The notes under the pieces were generated by a model that saw only the letters and a list, made by a program, of their open reading frames with translations, ran no database searches and was not told the DNA's origin. A DNA stretch of 64,000 bases from Rhizobium album. GTDB lineage: Bacteria > Pseudomonadota > Alphaproteobacteria > Rhizobiales > Rhizobiaceae. Shown in pieces: positions 16,242-24,304 of this stretch (position 1 is the first letter of the stretch; each line of letters starts with the position of its first letter). The DNA lies in contig NZ_QFBC01000004.1 of assembly GCF_003122325.1 (NCBI RefSeq), positions 62,001-126,000 on the forward strand, in the 5' to 3' direction. Made by a program: the position numbers and the translations under genes.

Positions 16242-17479
16242 ACCGATAGATCGAGGCCCTTCTCCCGCTCGATGTAATCGCGCTGCCGATCTGTGATGTA
16301 ATCACGCACGATCGGCGCCGCATCCCGCGAGCGGGAAAGCTGCATATGAAAGACGAGCTGGCTGCCGGTGCGGAACATCATTTCCGCGCTGATCAGGTAG
16401 AACTCCCACATGCGGGCAAACCGCTCGTCATACAGGGCGACGACCTTGTCGCGGTTGTTCTCGAAGCGCTCGCCCCAATGGGCAAGCGTCGTGGCGTAGT
16501 GTACCCGCAGGAATTCGAGGTCGGTAACCCAGAGACTGTTCTGCTCCACCACCGAAAACACCTCCGACAAGGCCGGGGAATAGGCGCCGGGGAATATGTA
16601 TTTGCGCAGCCAGGCACTGGCCATGCCGGGCGGGCTCATATGGCCGATGGAATGCAGCACGGCAACGCCGTCGTCCGGCATCAAGGCGTTCAGCTTCTTG
16701 AAGAACTCGTTGTAGTGATGCACGCCGACATGCTCGAACATGCCGACGGACACGATACGGTCGAAGGGGCCGGTGACGTCGCGATAGTCCCGCAGTTCGA
16801 ATGTCACCCGGTCGGACAGGCCGGCCGCCCGGGCCCGCTCGGTTGCCAGCGCCTGCTGCTCCTTAGAGAGCGTCACGCCCAGTACCTCGACATCTTCGAG
16901 TGCCGCCAAGTACATCGCCAGGTCACCCCAGCCGCAGCCGATATCCAGCACCTTCATGCCCGGCTTGAGGCCGAGCTTGGCCGCCAGGAGCCGCAGCTTG
17001 TTGCGCTGCGCCTGTTCCAGCGTCTCGCCCGGCTCGCGGAAATAGGCGCAGGAATAGAGCATGTTCTCGTCGAGGAACAGCTTGTAGAAATCATTGCCGA
17101 GATCGTAGTGATGAGCGACGTTCTGTTGTGCCTGGCCCTTCCGGTTCGACTGCTGGCGTTTGCGGAAACGCATCTTGATCGCCCGCAGCACCTTCTGGAT
17201 CGGATAGGAGCCGAGCGACAGGCGGTTGATCGAGAAAAGCTGCAGGAAATCGCGGAGCGTCGAGCCTTCCTCGAAACGCAGCGTGCCGTTCATGTAGGCC
17301 TCGCCAGCGGCAAGCTCGGAATTGAAGACCAGGCTGCGATACAGTGTCCTGTCGGTCAGCCGCATGGTGACCTCCGGTCCGGGACCTCCCGAAAACACAT
17401 GCCTCCTGCCATCGGCGTCGATAACATTGAGCCGGCCTTTACGAATGAATGACTTCATCATGTGGGAAAGCGGGAACAT
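16238..17479 (-). CDS. cfa: Cyclopropane-fatty-acyl-phospholipid synthase
   Basis: The 413-aa enzyme transfers a methylene group from SAM to cis double bonds of membrane phospholipids. The SAM site is VLDIGCGWGDLAMYL; VAHHYDLGNDFYKLFLDENMLYSCAYF and SVGMFEHVGVHHY are family signatures, and an N-terminal lipid-binding domain precedes them. The ATG at 17479 has AAGGA 6 nt upstream. A longer in-frame version to 17731 is rejected because it would run through the small RNA gene. In rhizobia such enzymes often respond to acid or stationary-phase stress; no matching promoter is seen here. Confidence 0.93.
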   Translation of the reverse strand: MFPLSHMMKSFIRKGRLNVIDADGRRHVFSGGPGPEVTMRLTDRTLYRSLVFNSELAAGEAYMNGTLRFEEGSTLRDFLQLFSINRLSLGSYPIQKVLRAIKMRFRKRQQSNRKGQAQQNVAHHYDLGNDFYKLFLDENMLYSCAYFREPGETLEQAQRNKLRLLAAKLGLKPGMKVLDIGCGWGDLAMYLAALEDVEVLGVTLSKEQQALATERARAAGLSDRVTFELRDYRDVTGPFDRIVSVGMFEHVGVHHYNEFFKKLNALMPDDGVAVLHSIGHMSPPGMASAWLRKYIFPGAYSPALSEVFSVVEQNSLWVTDLEFLRVHYATTLAHWGERFENNRDKVVALYDERFARMWEFYLISAEMMFRTGSQLVFHMQLSRSRDAAPIVRDYITDRQRDYIEREKGLDLSV

Positions 17480-17590
17480 GCGACATCCTTCCGGAAACGA
17501 AACCCAGCGAAGGCCGGCATCGTAACACCGCGAAATCGAATCGCACGGCTTAAATTCGCATCTGCAAGAATGGGAAAACGGCGAAAAGCC

Positions 17591-17716
17591 AAAAAACGTA
17601 AAAGCCCGGCGCGGGAGGAGGATGCGCCGGGCTCTTAAACCTGGCTGACGACTGGGAGGAGGAGGTGTCATCAGCCCTATCGGGCGGCACTGGGAGGAGG
17701 AGTGCGCCGCTTCGAT
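17591..17716 (-). ncRNA. Alpha-r14 family small RNA (NfeR1/Smr14C2-like)
   Basis: On the minus strand three consecutive hairpins each expose CCTCCTCCC in the loop. Hairpin 1 pairs GGCGCACT with AGTGCCGCC (one bulge), hairpin 2 pairs GCTGATGAC with GTCGTCAGC, and hairpin 3 pairs GCCCGGCGC with GCGCCGGGC and is followed by T runs (17604-17591), making an intrinsic terminator. A TATAGT -10 box at 17728-17723 sets the 5' end near 17716. The roughly 125-nt length, three-stem layout and repeated anti-SD loops match rhizobial alpha-r14 sRNAs, which pair with ribosome binding sites of target mRNAs. Exact ends are estimates. Confidence 0.85.
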
Positions 17717-17839
17717 GATGTGACTATACACGACAATGGATTAAAAAATAGTCACTACATTGCAGTGCAGCATTGCAAATTATGCATGGCTTTTTCTTGG
17801 TGCTTGAAAGCGGAAATTTCCATCTTTATTGATTCGGCC

Positions 17840-18298
17840 ATGAGCCTCGAATCCGTTCGCTCCTTTTTCCAGGAGCATGATCCCAGCATTTCCGTCATCG
17901 TCACCGAAGCCAGTTCGGCAACGGTTGCGCTCGCGGCGCAAGCCCATGGCGTCGAGCCGGCCCAGATCGCCAAGACCATCTGCCTGCGCATCGGCGAACG
18001 CACTGTTCTCGTCGTCCTCGGCGGCATGGCGCGGCTCGACAACAAGAAATCCCGTGACGTCCTGGGCGGCAAGCCGCGCATGCTCGACGCCGAAGACGTG
18101 GTGAAGGCCACCAGCCACCCGGTCGGCGGCGTCTGCCCCTTCGGCCTGCCGGAACCCCTGCCCGTCTATTGCGACGTCTCCCTGCAGGCCTACGACATCG
18201 TCGTGCCCGCAGCGGGCGCGACCAATGCCGCCGTGCGGATCACGCCCCAGCGCATGGCGGAACTGACCGGGGCCGAGTGGGTCGACGTCAGCCAGTAG
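17840..18298 (+). CDS. YbaK/EbsC-type aminoacyl-tRNA deacylase
   Basis: The 152-aa protein has the YbaK/ProX editing-domain fold, with ATVALAAQAHGVEPAQIAKT, LVVLGGMARLDNKK and HPVGGVCPFGLP as the expected signature blocks. Such proteins hydrolyse mischarged tRNA such as Cys- or Ala-tRNA-Pro, free in the cytoplasm. The ATG at 17840 is chosen because homology begins there; an in-frame extension to 17702 would cross the promoter of the divergent sRNA and is rich in His and Cys unlike this family. Confidence 0.88.
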   Translation: MSLESVRSFFQEHDPSISVIVTEASSATVALAAQAHGVEPAQIAKTICLRIGERTVLVVLGGMARLDNKKSRDVLGGKPRMLDAEDVVKATSHPVGGVCPFGLPEPLPVYCDVSLQAYDIVVPAAGATNAAVRITPQRMAELTGAEWVDVSQ

Positions 18299-18315
18299 CC
18301 GGCCTGCCTCCAAAA

Positions 18316-18672
18316 CTATCCCTTGTGGTGAAGCACATACAGCTTGCGTGTGTGCTCGTGGATCGTCCATTCGCCCTTCCAGCCAAGCGGCAGGACAAGC
18401 AGTTCGCCCGGTCCGACTTCCTGGACACGCCCGTCCGCCCCGTGCAGGGAGACGCGGCCCGAAACGATGTGGCAGATTTCCGAATTGTTGTCGCGCGAGG
18501 CGGTGAAGCGGCCCGGCGTGCATTCCCACACGCCAATCTCGACGCGCCCATCCTCCGAAGCCCAGAGATCCCTGGCTGCCTCACGCTGGTCGCCCTCGAA
18601 GGAGGTCGGCTTGGGGCTGAGTTCGCCCAGGTCGATATCGGCGAGATGGGCAAAGGTCAGGAAATCGATCAT
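18316..18672 (-). CDS. Cupin domain protein
   Basis: A 118-aa single cupin of the cupin_3 (DUF861-like) type. GVWECTPGRFTASRDNNSEI is the first motif and PGELLVLPLGWKGEWTIHEH the second. It follows an FAD amine oxidase gene by 22 bp on the same strand, an arrangement common in polyamine or amino-acid catabolic clusters. The ATG has AAGGA about 8 nt upstream. Catalytic or ligand-binding role unknown. Confidence 0.8.
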   Translation of the reverse strand: MIDFLTFAHLADIDLGELSPKPTSFEGDQREAARDLWASEDGRVEIGVWECTPGRFTASRDNNSEICHIVSGRVSLHGADGRVQEVGPGELLVLPLGWKGEWTIHEHTRKLYVLHHKG

Positions 18673-18694
18673 CGTGCATATCCTTGGAAAGAGA

Positions 18695-20092
18695 TCAGTG
18701 GCCGGTCAGCCGGTCGGCAAAGGCGGCGAGCCGTGAGCTGTGCGGCAGGCCCGCATCCTCGCGTCGGTCGGCGATACGATAGAGCTGGTACATGGAGTGG
18801 ACGCCGAGCCAGCGCAGCGGCTCCGGCTCCCATTTGCGCACCGAGCGGTTGACCCAGGGCAGCGCGGTCAGTTCGGTATCGCGGCCGAGGACGAGGTCGC
18901 AGAGCGTGCGGCCGGAAAGATTGGACGATCCGACACCGAGCCCGACATAACCGCCGGCCCAGCCGATGCCGGTCTCGCGGTCCAGCCCCGCCGTCGTACA
19001 CCAGTCGCGGGGCACGCCGAGGGTGCCGCACCAGGCATGGTCGATGCGCAGCCCCTGCGTCTGCGGAAACAGCTTGTGGAGAATGGCGCGAAGCTGCGCG
19101 ATGGTCGCCGCCTGGGTCTGGCCACGCACGTCCGTGCGCGACCCGAAACGATAGGGAACGCCGCGCCCGCCCATGGCGATGCGGCCTTCGCGGGTGCGCT
19201 GCGCATAACAATAGGCATGCGCCATGTCGCCGAGCAGTTCGCGCCCTTGCCAGCCGATCTCCTGCCAGAGCGCCTCCGGCAACGGCTCGGTGACGATGAG
19301 CGCGCTGTTGAGCGGCAGCCAGAGCCGCCGGTGGCCGGCGATGCCGGCGGTAAAACCTTCCGTGGCGCGGATGACGATCGGCGCCCGCACGGTGCCCCGC
19401 GTCGTTTCCACCCGCCCCCGGGATATCGCCGTTACCGCCGTCTGCTCGTAGATCGGCACGCCCAGCCGCTCGACGGTTGCCGCCAGCCCGCGTACCAGCT
19501 TGGCCGGCTGCACCCGGGCGACGCCGTGTTTCATCACCCCGCCAAGGGCATTGTGAACATTGACGGTGCGCCGCGTTTCGGCCGCATCCAGCCAGTCGAC
19601 GCTCTTGCCGTTCTCCCATGCGGCGAAATTCCGATAATAGGCCGCGAGGCGTTCGAGCTGCGCCCGGTTGGTCGCCACCTGCAGGTTGCCGGTGCGGACG
19701 ATATCGGCGTCGATGCCCTCCGCCTCGGTGACGGCGATGACCTCGTTGACGGTGCCGGCCATCGCCTTTTCCATGGCGATGACACTGCCGCGCGACGAAG
19801 TCGCCATGTAGCGCTCGCGAGACCAGCCGAAATCGCCCGAAAGCCATCCGCCGTTGCGGCCGGAGGCGCCATAACCGGCAAACTCCTTCTCGACGACGAC
19901 GATGCGAAGCGCCGGATCCGCCTTGCGGAGATAATAGGCGGTCCAAAGGCCGGTATATCCAGCCCCGACAATGCAGACATCCGCATCGCGATCCCCCGGC
20001 AAGGGGGCCCGATACCCCGGCACACCGCCGATATCGGCATACCAGAAGGACACCGCACCATTCACGCCTGCACTCATCGTCCCATCCATCAT
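18695..20092 (-). CDS. FAD-dependent amine/amino-acid oxidoreductase (DAO family, PuuB-like)
   Basis: A 465-aa flavoenzyme. The dinucleotide-binding motif VCIVGAGYTGLWTAYYL lies at about residues 34-50, followed by VVEKEFAGYGASGRNGGWLS, a typical DAO flavin-contact segment. GIGWAGGYVGLGVGSSN closes the FAD site near residue 385. Closest known functions are gamma-glutamylputrescine oxidase and related amine oxidases. It is the first gene of a two-gene unit with the downstream cupin. The true start may be the ATG five codons in (20077); the substrate is unproven. Confidence 0.85.
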   Translation of the reverse strand: MMDGTMSAGVNGAVSFWYADIGGVPGYRAPLPGDRDADVCIVGAGYTGLWTAYYLRKADPALRIVVVEKEFAGYGASGRNGGWLSGDFGWSRERYMATSSRGSVIAMEKAMAGTVNEVIAVTEAEGIDADIVRTGNLQVATNRAQLERLAAYYRNFAAWENGKSVDWLDAAETRRTVNVHNALGGVMKHGVARVQPAKLVRGLAATVERLGVPIYEQTAVTAISRGRVETTRGTVRAPIVIRATEGFTAGIAGHRRLWLPLNSALIVTEPLPEALWQEIGWQGRELLGDMAHAYCYAQRTREGRIAMGGRGVPYRFGSRTDVRGQTQAATIAQLRAILHKLFPQTQGLRIDHAWCGTLGVPRDWCTTAGLDRETGIGWAGGYVGLGVGSSNLSGRTLCDLVLGRDTELTALPWVNRSVRKWEPEPLRWLGVHSMYQLYRIADRREDAGLPHSSRLAAFADRLTGH

Positions 20093-20528
20093 CCGCCATC
20101 CGGCCCGAAGCGCTGCATCGCCTCACATGCCCAGGGGCACGGCAAGCAGTGTCACCATCCTTGATAGGCTTGGTACGCCAGCCGCGGTATTTTTGAAAGG
20201 CGCCGCGATCGCTTTCGCATGGACGGTTGTCTGTCTCATGGCGTGGAACGATCCGTTCAGCCGCGTGTCGAGCGTGCGGTCACAGTAGCCGTTGCGCCAT
20301 GTCTGGCGGCTGTCGCCACGGACATTATCAGCGACCGTCACGAAACTTCGCTGAATGCAGCATGCACGATCGACGAAGGTCCAAATCTGCGGTGCTTTAT
20401 CGTGATCCAGAGCGGTCGCCCGCCGGACAGGCGCCGAGGTGCGCCTGACACTTTGCTGACATTGCCTGTCAGCGTCCGTCGGGCAACCTGTGCAACATTG
20501 GCGTTGTCTTAAAACATGGAGTGAAAAA
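20093..20528. other. 436-bp intergenic region with shared regulatory motif
   Basis: No protein gene is convincing here. The segment holds the divergent promoters of the FAD oxidase and the PepSY gene. Apart from the motif at 20443-20472 no operator, RNA hairpin or repeat stood out. Confidence 0.5.
20443..20472 (+). promoter_or_regulatory. Conserved 30-bp motif upstream of PepSY gene 1 (probable response-regulator site)
   Basis: GCCTGAC, CTGAC and CTGTCAG blocks occur with fixed spacing; CTGAC repeats with an 11-bp period. The same layout, 22 of 30 identical positions, occurs at 23223-23252 upstream of PepSY gene 2. Duplication in front of both PepSY genes around a response regulator gene suggests it is that regulator's binding site. 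Confidence 0.65.
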
Positions 20529-20798
20529 ATGATGTCATCCAAGCCGAAGTTTGCAATCCTGGTTGCCGTGCTCGTCACATTGCCCGTCGCCGCCCTTGCA
20601 CAGGCGCGTGCACCGGAAGCCAGAAAAAGCCTGCCGGACGTCGTCTCGTCCCTCAGTGCCCAGGGGTATAGGATCCGCGAGATCGAGATGGACGACGGAT
20701 ATTACGAAGCCTCGGTGATCGATCCGAAAAACGTCCGGGGCGAAGTGAAGATAGACAGCGTGACGGGCGAGATCATTCGCTTCAGGCCGAAGGACTGA
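20529..20798 (+). CDS. Small periplasmic PepSY domain protein 1
   Basis: An 89-aa protein with an N-terminal signal peptide (hydrophobic AILVAVLVTLPVAALA, likely cut after ALA-QA) and a single PepSY-type domain whose end reads GEVKIDSVTGEIIRFRPKD. PepSY domains bind or inhibit partner proteins in the periplasm. It is convergent with the histidine kinase gene, and its promoter carries the motif also found before the second PepSY gene, so it probably belongs to that two-component circuit. An ATG one codon later is equally possible. Confidence 0.8.
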   Translation: MMSSKPKFAILVAVLVTLPVAALAQARAPEARKSLPDVVSSLSAQGYRIREIEMDDGYYEASVIDPKNVRGEVKIDSVTGEIIRFRPKD

Positions 20799-20838
20799 AG
20801 CATGCAGCCACCGGGCCTGAAGCGGCGTGCCGGCGGTA

Positions 20839-22197
20839 TCATGACGATGAACGCACGGCGCTCGCCGCTGGAAGCGCCAGGCGCACGCGCAGACCCGGAT
20901 GCATGTTTTCGAGAGCAATCGTTCCCCCGCTCGTCTGAATGATGCTCTCGCAGATCGCCAGCCCCAGTCCCGCACCGCCGCTCGTCGTGTCGAGACGGTT
21001 GCCGCGGCGCAGGACGTGCTGGAGCTGCTCTTCCGGGATGCCGGGGCCATCGTCGATGAATTCCGCAACGACGAACTCCGCGTCGCGCCCGGCATAAACG
21101 GTGACCTCGGACTTGCCGTATCGCATCGCGTTTTCCGCCAGGTTGCCCAGAACCTCCGCGAGGTCGTCCGCATCCATGCGCACGAGGAGCGGTCCCTGCA
21201 GCTTCATCTTCCAATCGATGCGCTGGCCGTCGGGCGTGCGGCGTGCAACTGCAATCACACCGGCGGCGACCTTTGCCAGATCCGAGCTGGCGCGGTGGCC
21301 GCTGACGGCAATCCGCGCACGGGTCATTTCATGATCGACCAGTCTGCGCATCGCCTTGATGACGGTGTCGAGGTCTTTCGCAATGGCAGCTTGTCCGGCC
21401 GCCTCCAGGCGCGAAACATCACCTGTCAGCACCTGAAGCGGTGTCTTGAAGCCGTGCGCAAGCGCGGAAGCGCGTTCTCTGGCGCGCTGCAGCTGATCGT
21501 CACGGACTTGCAGGAGAGCGTCCACTTCCACCGTCAGGGGAAGGACCTCGTCGGGAAAGGCCTCACCCAGGCGATCTACGCTTCCGTTGCGGATCAGGGT
21601 TATGCGCCTGCGCAGATCCGCGAGCGGTTGCAAGCCGATAAAAATTTGGATCATGCTCGCAATCAGCAGCACCGCCGCCAGCAGGGCGAGATAAGGGATC
21701 ATATCGCGGCGATAGGCGGCGGTCGCCTGATCGATCACCGAGCGATCGATGGCGACGGCTGCCTGCACGGGAGTATGACCAAGTCTCGCTTCCGTCGTGA
21801 TGTCCCTGACGACAGCGATCAGCGAGACACCTGCCGGTCCTGCTATGCTGGCCTGCTGCACTCCCGGCCTGTGGATGTCGGGAAGCGTCAACGCGGTATC
21901 CCAGAGTGACCGGGAAAATCGCTGCGTACCCTCGACGTCGATCTGCCAGTACAAGCCGGAAAGCGGCATCCGGAAGCGCGGATCGGCGGGCAGCCGGAGA
22001 ACGTCGATATGGCCGTTCGCAGTTCGGTCGAGGCCGGCGATGACCTGGTCCAGATGGACCGTGAGTTCGTCCAGGATGCGGCGCTCCACATGGCGCTCAA
22101 ACAAAAGCGAAAGCCCGAAAAAGGCGAAGATCAACGCCAGCCCGCATGAGACGACGCCCGCAAGCGCAAGCCGCAGCCGGAGGGAACGACGGCTCAT
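20839..22197 (-). CDS. Sensor histidine kinase, PhoQ-like
   Basis: A 452-aa membrane kinase with transmembrane helices near residues 8-31 and 168-188 flanking a periplasmic sensor of about 135 residues. It has a HAMP-like linker, an H-box ALAHGFKTPLQVL (His near residue 247) and an ATPase domain with NLAENAMRYGKSE (N box), DDGPGIP (G1) and GGAGLGLAI (G2). The ATG overlaps the response-regulator stop (ATGA). The H-box lacks the usual Glu after His, as in the PhoQ group. The flanking PepSY proteins are candidate periplasmic modulators of the sensor. Confidence 0.9.
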   Translation of the reverse strand: MSRRSLRLRLALAGVVSCGLALIFAFFGLSLLFERHVERRILDELTVHLDQVIAGLDRTANGHIDVLRLPADPRFRMPLSGLYWQIDVEGTQRFSRSLWDTALTLPDIHRPGVQQASIAGPAGVSLIAVVRDITTEARLGHTPVQAAVAIDRSVIDQATAAYRRDMIPYLALLAAVLLIASMIQIFIGLQPLADLRRRITLIRNGSVDRLGEAFPDEVLPLTVEVDALLQVRDDQLQRARERASALAHGFKTPLQVLTGDVSRLEAAGQAAIAKDLDTVIKAMRRLVDHEMTRARIAVSGHRASSDLAKVAAGVIAVARRTPDGQRIDWKMKLQGPLLVRMDADDLAEVLGNLAENAMRYGKSEVTVYAGRDAEFVVAEFIDDGPGIPEEQLQHVLRRGNRLDTTSGGAGLGLAICESIIQTSGGTIALENMHPGLRVRLALPAASAVRSSS

Positions 22198-22859
22198 TTC
22201 GCCTCGTCGGGCATGCTGTAGCCGAACCCGCGGCGGGTGGTGATGACGGAGGCTCCCAGTTTCTTCCGAAGCCGCGTGATCAGCGCCTCGAGCGCGTTCG
22301 CCTCCCTCGAGAAGTCGTCGCCGTAAACGTGGTCCAGCAGTTCGCTCGCCGACACGACGCGGTCGCGATGATGCGCGAGATACGAAACGAGGCGATACTC
22401 GAATGGTGTCAGGGATTGCGGCAGGCCGCCGAGACTGACGCGCATGCTGCGCGTATCGATCGTCAGGTCGCCGATTTCGATCGTCGCCGCGCCGTGGCCG
22501 ACGGAGCGGCGAATGAGGGCCCTGACCCTGGCGAGAAGCTCTTCGAACTGAAAGGGCTTTGGAAGGTAGTCGTCCGCCCCGGCGTCGATGCCCTCGACGC
22601 GCTCCGCCCAACTGCCACGTGCGGTCAGGACAAGAACCGGCATATGCCGGCCGTTGGCGCGCCATCGCTTGAGGATGGATATGCCGTCCAGTTTGGGCAG
22701 GCCGAGGTCGAGCACGACGAGCGCATATTCTTCCGTGTCACCTTTGAACCACGCCGTTTCGCCATCGCGCACACCATCCACGGCATAGCCGGAGGAGGTC
22801 AGAACGGTGCTGATATCTTCGCTGATACGTTCGTCATCCTCAACGACCAGAACTCGCAA
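22194..22859 (-). CDS. OmpR/PhoP-family response regulator
   Basis: This 221-aa regulator has a receiver domain with Asp-51 as phosphoacceptor (VVLDLGLPKLDG), the acidic pair EDD near the start and a conserved Lys in PKPF. Its winged-helix DNA-binding domain ends in EALITRLRKKLGASVITTRR, followed by GFGYSM. It is co-transcribed with the kinase (4-bp overlap) and the upstream PepSY gene (no gap). OmpR-family regulators often bind direct repeats with a 10-11 bp period, as seen in the motif shared by both PepSY promoters. Confidence 0.93.
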   Translation of the reverse strand: MRVLVVEDDERISEDISTVLTSSGYAVDGVRDGETAWFKGDTEEYALVVLDLGLPKLDGISILKRWRANGRHMPVLVLTARGSWAERVEGIDAGADDYLPKPFQFEELLARVRALIRRSVGHGAATIEIGDLTIDTRSMRVSLGGLPQSLTPFEYRLVSYLAHHRDRVVSASELLDHVYGDDFSREANALEALITRLRKKLGASVITTRRGFGYSMPDEAK

Positions 22860-23201
22860 TCAACTGTCCTCGCGCCCGAGAATGACCTTCGTCGTCGCAT
22901 CGATCTCGATCTCGATGATCTGCCCCGACGGCTGGATGATTTCCATCTCGTAGATATACCGCCCGTCGTCGTTTTCAAATTCGATTTCGATGATGTCGCC
23001 GGGTATCTCCTTGCGCACCGTGGCGATGATTTCCTCCAGCGGCCTGATCTTTCCGCTCTTCAGCGCCTGCTGCGCCTCGTAGTGTTCGCGTGCATCGTCA
23101 TCATCACGCGTGGTGTCGCTGAACGCAGTGATGGGAATCAGTGCGATGAGGATCGCCGTCAAACAGGCTGCGATGAGGTGAATGCCGCTTCGAATTGTCA
23201 T
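22860..23201 (-). CDS. Small periplasmic PepSY domain protein 2
   Basis: A 113-aa protein with a signal peptide or N-terminal anchor (IHLIAACLTAILIALIPITA), an acidic linker DTTRDDDDAREHYEA and one PepSY domain (EIIATVRKEIPGDIIEIEFE). It is the first gene of the PepSY-regulator-kinase operon; its stop directly abuts the regulator start. A likely role is periplasmic control of the kinase, inferred from location and from other kinases that are tuned by small periplasmic proteins. Confidence 0.82.
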   Translation of the reverse strand: MTIRSGIHLIAACLTAILIALIPITAFSDTTRDDDDAREHYEAQQALKSGKIRPLEEIIATVRKEIPGDIIEIEFENDDGRYIYEMEIIQPSGQIIEIEIDATTKVILGREDS

Positions 23202-23222
23202 GCGTGCGCTGTAACGGAGTGA

Positions 23223-23252
23223 GCCTGACGTTTCACTGACGCCGGCTGTCAG
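23223..23252 (+). promoter_or_regulatory. Conserved 30-bp motif upstream of PepSY gene 2 and the RTX gene
   Basis: Same GCCTGAC, CTGAC and CTGTCAG blocks as at 20443-20472, with identical spacing. It sits in the 139-bp divergent region between PepSY gene 2 (minus) and the RTX gene (plus), 22 bp from the former start and 89 bp from the latter. Its orientation points toward the RTX gene. Confidence 0.65.
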
Positions 23253-23340
23253 ATTACGGGCAGGAAAAGGCTTTTAGAACATTTCCGAGTGGAGGGCGAT
23301 GCTTTGCCTTCCATAAACCTCGGCAATGAAGGAGCAGATT

Positions 23341-24222
23341 ATGGCACAACTGAGAGGAACCAGGGCAGCGGATCTCATGAAGGGAACGGCAGCCGCAGAC
23401 GATATTTCAGGACTTGCCGGCAACGACAGCTTGCACGGCTATGGCGGCAATGACGACCTCGAAGGCGGCGACGGCAACGATTATCTCGATGGCGGCACGG
23501 GGCATGACGAACTGGAAGGCGGAGCGGGCGACGACACCCTGATCGGCGGCGCGGGTCATGACGACCTCGAAGGCGGCGCGGGGCGCGATCTTTTCATATA
23601 TGGCAGCGGGCGCGATACGATCGACGATTTCAGCATCTGGGACGACGAGATCAAGCTCGATGCATCGCTGAGAATCGAGTCCTTCGCGGAATTGATGGGC
23701 AAGGCACGGATAGTCGATGATGGCGACGACGTTCTCTTCGATTTCGGCAACGGCAACACCCTTCTGCTCGAGGATACGAGCCTGAATGCGCTGAGAGCCG
23801 AACATTTCGGCTTCAAGGCAAGCGAGGGTCCCATCAACGGTCCGACGCAAGACAATGATCGATATGTAGGAACTGCAGGCAACGACACGCTTCTTGGCGG
23901 GGACGGCAACGACGACCTCGAAGGTGGTGCGGGTAACGATCGTCTCGATGGCGGCGGCGGCCGCAACGAACTCGAGGGGGGCGCCGGCGCCGACACATTC
24001 GTATTTTCGAAAGGTATAACGGAGATCGAGGATTTCAAACCAGGCACGGACCGGGTGGTGATTTCGAAATCTCTCGGAGCTTCGAATTTTTCCGAAATGA
24101 TGGCCATGGCGCGCAGCATCGATGGCGGAGACGATGTCAGGATCGACTTCGGGGGCGCGGCTCTGACGTTCGACGATACGACGCTCAGCCAGTTGAAATC
24201 CTCGGATTTCTTCTTCATCTGA
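23341..24222 (+). CDS. Small RTX-type calcium-binding protein
   Basis: A 293-aa acidic protein with two modules. Each has glycine/aspartate nonapeptide repeats (such as GGNDDLEGGDGNDYLDGG, residues about 24-90, and GGDGNDDLEGGAGNDRLDGG, about 178-215) followed by a beta-rich stretch containing IDDF or IEDF and GGDDVxxDFG. RTX repeats fold on binding calcium after type I secretion, and the C-terminal LKSSDFFFI resembles a type I secretion end. No Sec signal is present. The ATG at 23341 has AAGGAG 6 nt before it. No catalytic domain is seen. Divergent from the PepSY/two-component operon, it may be a target. Confidence 0.88.
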   Translation: MAQLRGTRAADLMKGTAAADDISGLAGNDSLHGYGGNDDLEGGDGNDYLDGGTGHDELEGGAGDDTLIGGAGHDDLEGGAGRDLFIYGSGRDTIDDFSIWDDEIKLDASLRIESFAELMGKARIVDDGDDVLFDFGNGNTLLLEDTSLNALRAEHFGFKASEGPINGPTQDNDRYVGTAGNDTLLGGDGNDDLEGGAGNDRLDGGGGRNELEGGAGADTFVFSKGITEIEDFKPGTDRVVISKSLGASNFSEMMAMARSIDGGDDVRIDFGGAALTFDDTTLSQLKSSDFFFI

Positions 24223-24235
24223 TTGACGCCATACA

Positions 24236-24275
24236 GGTATCGGCTGGAATCATTTCAGCCGATACCGATGTTTTC
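24236..24275 (+). terminator. Terminator of the RTX gene
   Basis: GGTATCGGCTG (24236-24246) and CAGCCGATACC (24256-24266) form a perfect 11-bp stem, extendable by inner AAT/ATT pairs. TTTT follows five bases after the stem. It starts 14 bp after the RTX stop codon. Confidence 0.75.
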
Positions 24276-24304
24276 CCGGCAACACGCCCGATCATGCCTC
24301 AGGC

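Noticed and set aside
17480-17731. N-terminal extension of the cyclopropane synthase by 84 codons
   Set aside because: It would pass through the sRNA hairpins and terminator; homology and a good ribosome site support the ATG at 17479.
17702-17839. N-terminal extension of the YbaK-like protein
   Set aside because: It overlaps the divergent sRNA promoter and has no resemblance to the family; the ATG at 17840 begins the conserved domain.
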